Assembly (NCBI GenBank): GCA_944392535.1
Contig: CALXWY010000002.1
Coordinates: 62,001 to 126,000 of the forward strand
Direction: 5' to 3'
Source of the DNA: an uncultured Alphaproteobacteria bacterium
Lineage (GTDB): Bacteria; Pseudomonadota; Alphaproteobacteria; Rs-D84
Length of the DNA stretch: 64,000 bases
A program made the translations under genes and the position numbers. How positions within the stretch are numbered: position 1 is the stretch's first letter; every line of letters starts with the position of its first letter. Below are positions 61,542-64,000 of the stretch, in pieces. Under the pieces are notes generated by a model. The model was not told the DNA's origin. It ran no database searches and worked only from the letters and a program-made list of their open reading frames with translations.

Positions 61542-62401
61542 GGCACGTAATTAATTTCTGTATCAGCAACGAACTGGGTCCGAAACCATGTTCGTTGTCG
61601 TTTTGCATATTGATTTGTTTTTGTAATCCAATCACGAATACATTCTGTATCAGAAATTTCACCACGAACACGCGCACATAACTGGGCCGCACCAATCGCA
61701 CGTCGCGTATCCCATCCGGCGGCAATTATTGCACGCGCTTCGTCCATTGCGCCACCCGCCAACATTTTTGGTATACGCGCCGCAATACGTGGACGTAATT
61801 CAGACATTTCTGGATTTATCAATATGCGATATGGTGTTGGCGTAATTGCACCAATTCGTGGCAATTTTTGCCACTGGGTCAAATGACGCCCTGTTTCCAA
61901 AAAGACTTCCCACGCACGCGCAACGCGCTGGGGGTCGGTTGCAGTAAAATCATCAGGCAACATTTTACGAACCGCATCAATATCTTCGGCAACCATCTGG
62001 CGGGCACGACGACGATTTTCAATTGATACATCTGGCATCGGCGACAAACCATTTATTATCGCATTTACATAATACCCAGTACCACCAACAAATATCGGCA
62101 CACGATTTGCCGAAATCGCCGCACTGTATTCACGACGCGCCATTTCCAGATAATCTGAAACGCTTATCTGTTCCGACAATGGTAATATTGAAAACAAGCG
62201 ATACGGCACACCGTCAATTGCATCAGATATTTCACGATTGGCAAACGGACTGGCCGATATATTTTCAATACCACGATATATTTGAACACTGTCGCAATTT
62301 ATAATTACGCCGCCCACATCCATCGCCAATTTATGCGCAAATCCAGATTTGCCTGATGCAGTCGGGCCTGTAATTATATAAGATTCATGTTTTTCCATCA
62401 T
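61538..62401 (-). CDS. miaA: tRNA dimethylallyltransferase
   Basis: A 287-residue prenyltransferase that adds dimethylallyl to A37 of tRNAs reading U-first codons. P-loop 'ITGPTASGKSGFAH' at the N terminus, 'NCDSVQIYRGI', 'FVGGTGYYVNAIINGLSPMP' and 'QYAKRQRTWFRTQ'. The start at 62401 (or 62398, the next codon) begins the family N terminus; the 20 residues upstream are not conserved. Confidence 0.94.
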   Translation of the reverse strand: MMEKHESYIITGPTASGKSGFAHKLAMDVGGVIINCDSVQIYRGIENISASPFANREISDAIDGVPYRLFSILPLSEQISVSDYLEMARREYSAAISANRVPIFVGGTGYYVNAIINGLSPMPDVSIENRRRARQMVAEDIDAVRKMLPDDFTATDPQRVARAWEVFLETGRHLTQWQKLPRIGAITPTPYRILINPEMSELRPRIAARIPKMLAGGAMDEARAIIAAGWDTRRAIGAAQLCARVRGEISDTECIRDWITKTNQYAKRQRTWFRTQFVADTEINYVP

Positions 62402-62467
62402 ATTAACTGGATTATACACATGCATATATGCAAATTCAAGCCACAACACCGCAAACAAATTTTACCG

Positions 62468-62495
62468 TTGCACAAATTCTGTACCATGATAAAAT
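62468..62495 (+). promoter_or_regulatory. Promoter of gap
   Basis: TTGCAC (62468-62473), 16-nt spacer, TAAAAT (62490-62495), with an extended TG before the -10. Confidence 0.6.
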
Positions 62496-62537
62496 ACACC
62501 CGTCTGGTTTACAGAAATAACGAAAGGAAAATATAAC

Positions 62538-63539
62538 ATGTCAAAAATAAGAGTTGCAATTAATGGATTCGGCCGCATTGGTCGTTTGGTTCTGCGCGCG
62601 GCATTGGTATCTGGGCGCGATGACATTGAATTTGTTGCGGTTAATGATTTGGCACCGGCCGAACAAAACGCGTATTTGTTACAATATGATTCTGTGCATG
62701 GAACATTGCCAATGGATGTTAAACTGGATGGCGAATACATCATCGTTGGCAATCAGAAAATTAAATGCATCGCAGAAAAAGATCCAACAAAATTGCCGTG
62801 GCGGGATATGGATATTGACGTCGTAATGGAATGCACCGGCATATTTACCGCCGCAGACAAGGCACGCGTTCACCTGGACTGTGGGGCGCGGCGCGTGTTG
62901 GTTTCTGCGCCATCGGCCGGGGCCGATAAAACAATTGTGTTCGGGGTTAATCAAGATACATTAACACCAGATGATATGATTGTGTCTAATGCATCATGCA
63001 CAACAAACTGCTTGGCCCCAGTGGCCCAGGTTCTGGACAATGCATTCGGAATTGAATCAGGATGGATGACAACGGTTCATGCGTATACCGGCGATCAACA
63101 GTTATTGGACAAAAATCACAAAGATTTCCGCCGTGCACGTGCAGCGGGACTGTCTATGATTCCAACCAGCACCGGCGCCGCCAAGGCAATCGGACTGGTT
63201 CTGCCGAAATTGGCCGGTAAATTGGACGGCATGGCAATACGCGTCCCGACCCCGGATGTGTCTGTGGTTGAACTGGTCGTGAATCTGGCAAAAAATGCAA
63301 CGGTGGATGAAATTAATGCCGCAATGCGGGCCGCAGAATCAGAAACATTCGGGTACAACGAAAAACCACTGGTGTCGGTTGATTTCAAAGGCAATGCACA
63401 CAGTTCAATATTTGACGCATCACAAACAAAGGTGTTGGGTGATAAACTGGTGCATGTAACCGCATGGTATGATAACGAATGGGGATTTTCAAATCGTATG
63501 GGCGATACGGCCGTTGCGATTGGAAAATTAATCAAGTAA
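62538..63539 (+). CDS. gap: Glyceraldehyde-3-phosphate dehydrogenase
   Basis: A 333-residue GAPDH. NAD site 'INGFGRIGRLVLRAAL', catalytic 'SNASCTTNCLAP' with Cys near residue 155, 'TTVHAYTGDQ', 'RRARAAGLSMIPTSTGAAKA' and 'WYDNEWGFSNRM'. Supports a glycolytic/gluconeogenic carbon flow. Ribosome site AAAGGA. Confidence 0.98.
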   Translation: MSKIRVAINGFGRIGRLVLRAALVSGRDDIEFVAVNDLAPAEQNAYLLQYDSVHGTLPMDVKLDGEYIIVGNQKIKCIAEKDPTKLPWRDMDIDVVMECTGIFTAADKARVHLDCGARRVLVSAPSAGADKTIVFGVNQDTLTPDDMIVSNASCTTNCLAPVAQVLDNAFGIESGWMTTVHAYTGDQQLLDKNHKDFRRARAAGLSMIPTSTGAAKAIGLVLPKLAGKLDGMAIRVPTPDVSVVELVVNLAKNATVDEINAAMRAAESETFGYNEKPLVSVDFKGNAHSSIFDASQTKVLGDKLVHVTAWYDNEWGFSNRMGDTAVAIGKLIK

Positions 63540-63544
63540 ATAAA

Positions 63545-63573
63545 AAAAGCGCCCGTAATGGGTGCTTTTTTTT
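63545..63573. terminator. Bidirectional terminator
   Basis: AAAGCGCCC-GTAAT-GGGTGCTTTTTTTT between gap and the convergent mini-HTH gene. Confidence 0.8.
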
Positions 63574-63796
63574 AACGCATAATACGCCCAAATTCTTCGG
63601 GCGACAAATGTGCCACAGCGGCAATTTTTGATAACGTGTTCCCAGATGGCCAATGTGGTTTACCATATTTTGAAAAGCGCTTGCTTTTATTAAAAGCCGT
63701 CGGGTCCATGCCACATTTCTTTGCCAACCCAGAACAACTTAACCCCAATGTTGCCGCAATTTTATCAACGGCGGCCCATGTACCACTGTGTGTCAT
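63572..63796 (-). CDS. Mini-HTH protein, paralog of 51353 gene
   Basis: A 74-residue HTH-only protein: 'LSCSGLAKKCGMDPTAFNKS' and 'PHWPSGNTLSKIAAVAHLS'. It shares 'SCSGLAK..G.DPT.FN.SKR.SK.G.P.WPS.N..SKI' with 51353-51598, and both have an AAGGAGAGAA leader. The start at 63796 is set by this site. No S24 peptidase domain follows. Likely a small DNA-binding regulator. Confidence 0.75.
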   Translation of the reverse strand: MTHSGTWAAVDKIAATLGLSCSGLAKKCGMDPTAFNKSKRFSKYGKPHWPSGNTLSKIAAVAHLSPEEFGRIMR

Positions 63797-63821
63797 AATT
63801 CTCTCCTTGGATATAGTATGC

Positions 63822-63839
63822 CTAGACTTAATTCTAGAC
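63822..63839. promoter_or_regulatory. Direct repeats upstream of mini-HTH gene
   Basis: CTAGAC-N6-CTAGAC just upstream of the 63796 start. A 12-bp phase is roughly one helical turn, as for a repressor operator. Confidence 0.3.
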
Positions 63840-63912
63840 ATAGTTGAATCATATCCTAAAATCGCGTAATTGTACAGGGGTAAAAATTCCTATATATACC
63901 AGGCTGTAAAAC

Positions 63913-63938
63913 CAAAAAAACGACCCATCTGGGTCGTT
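63913..63938 (-). terminator. Terminator of tRNA-Glu
   Basis: AACGACCC-AGAT-GGGTCGTTTTTTTGG on the minus strand, downstream of the tRNA. Confidence 0.75.
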
Positions 63939-63946
63939 ACTTATCT

Positions 63947-64000
63947 TGGCAGCCCCAACCAGATTCGAACTGGTGTTCTCGCCTTGAAAGGGCGGTGTCC
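63947..64000 (-). tRNA. tRNA-Glu(TTC), 3' part
   Basis: The last 54 nt of a tRNA, cut by the window end. Anticodon loop CTTTCAA (anticodon TTC), T arm with GTTCGAATC, discriminator and CCA encoded. Confidence 0.88.

Overview
The window looks like a piece of chromosome from a small, AT-leaning, host-associated Gram-negative alphaproteobacterium. Evidence: the outer-membrane and lipid A genes (bamA, rseP, lpxI, several beta-barrel proteins), an alphaproteobacterial-looking groESL with a sigma32-like promoter, RNase E without a long scaffold tail, many short lipoproteins, very tight gene packing with frequent 1-38 nt overlaps, and TTG/GTG starts. The lineage is inferred from gene content and protein style only; no rRNA is present.

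Layout. 1-9.3 kb: a Cys-rich secreted protein behind an attenuator-like leader, groESL, HIT/DUF167/LOG genes, tilS-ftsH-MBL hydrolase, then two more Cys-rich secreted proteins. 9.3-29.4 kb: mostly housekeeping (secG, rnc, lepB, comM, a class A PBP, ackA, M48 protease, recG, rne, rph) with outer-membrane proteins and a fourth Cys-rich protein. 29-37.2 kb: a long leftward run frr-uppS-cdsA-rseP-bamA followed by a 48-residue lipoprotein, a VirB8-like protein, two unassigned envelope proteins and a yraN-like gene. 37.3-37.7 kb: tRNA-Ala(GGC) and tRNA-His(GTG), whose 3' end plus terminator is duplicated. 37.7-50.2 kb: a compact podovirus-like virion gene set on the minus strand (portal, terminase, tail-tube/stabilisation proteins, capsid, a histone-H1-like KAAP-repeat protein, scaffold, holin-like protein, SleB-like lysin) without visible integrase, tail fibre or phage replication genes. 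The large terminase is split into an ATPase half and a nuclease half by a plus-strand cassette holding dnaB, a double-HTH regulator and an unknown gene. 50.2-64 kb: birA, a winged-helix protein, a mini-HTH protein, a candidate CU-rich ncRNA, an orphan VirB11-like ATPase, lipoproteins including a free-standing trigger-factor-like PPIase domain, the fifth Cys-rich protein, lpxI, two OMPs, an RNA methyltransferase, priA, miaA, gap, a second mini-HTH protein, and the 3' end of tRNA-Glu.

The most unusual signals are: (1) the five-member family of secreted Cys-rich proteins with a shared C-terminal signature, three of them preceded by leaders that can form mutually exclusive RNA hairpins and two by a shared 125-bp paired-repeat element whose complementary loops co-vary; (2) the terminase gene bisected by the cell's apparent replicative helicase gene inside a domesticated-looking phage cassette; (3) the strong phage-side promoter followed by tandem intrinsic terminators; and (4) the structured, pyrimidine-rich transcript predicted at 51.8-52.0 kb.
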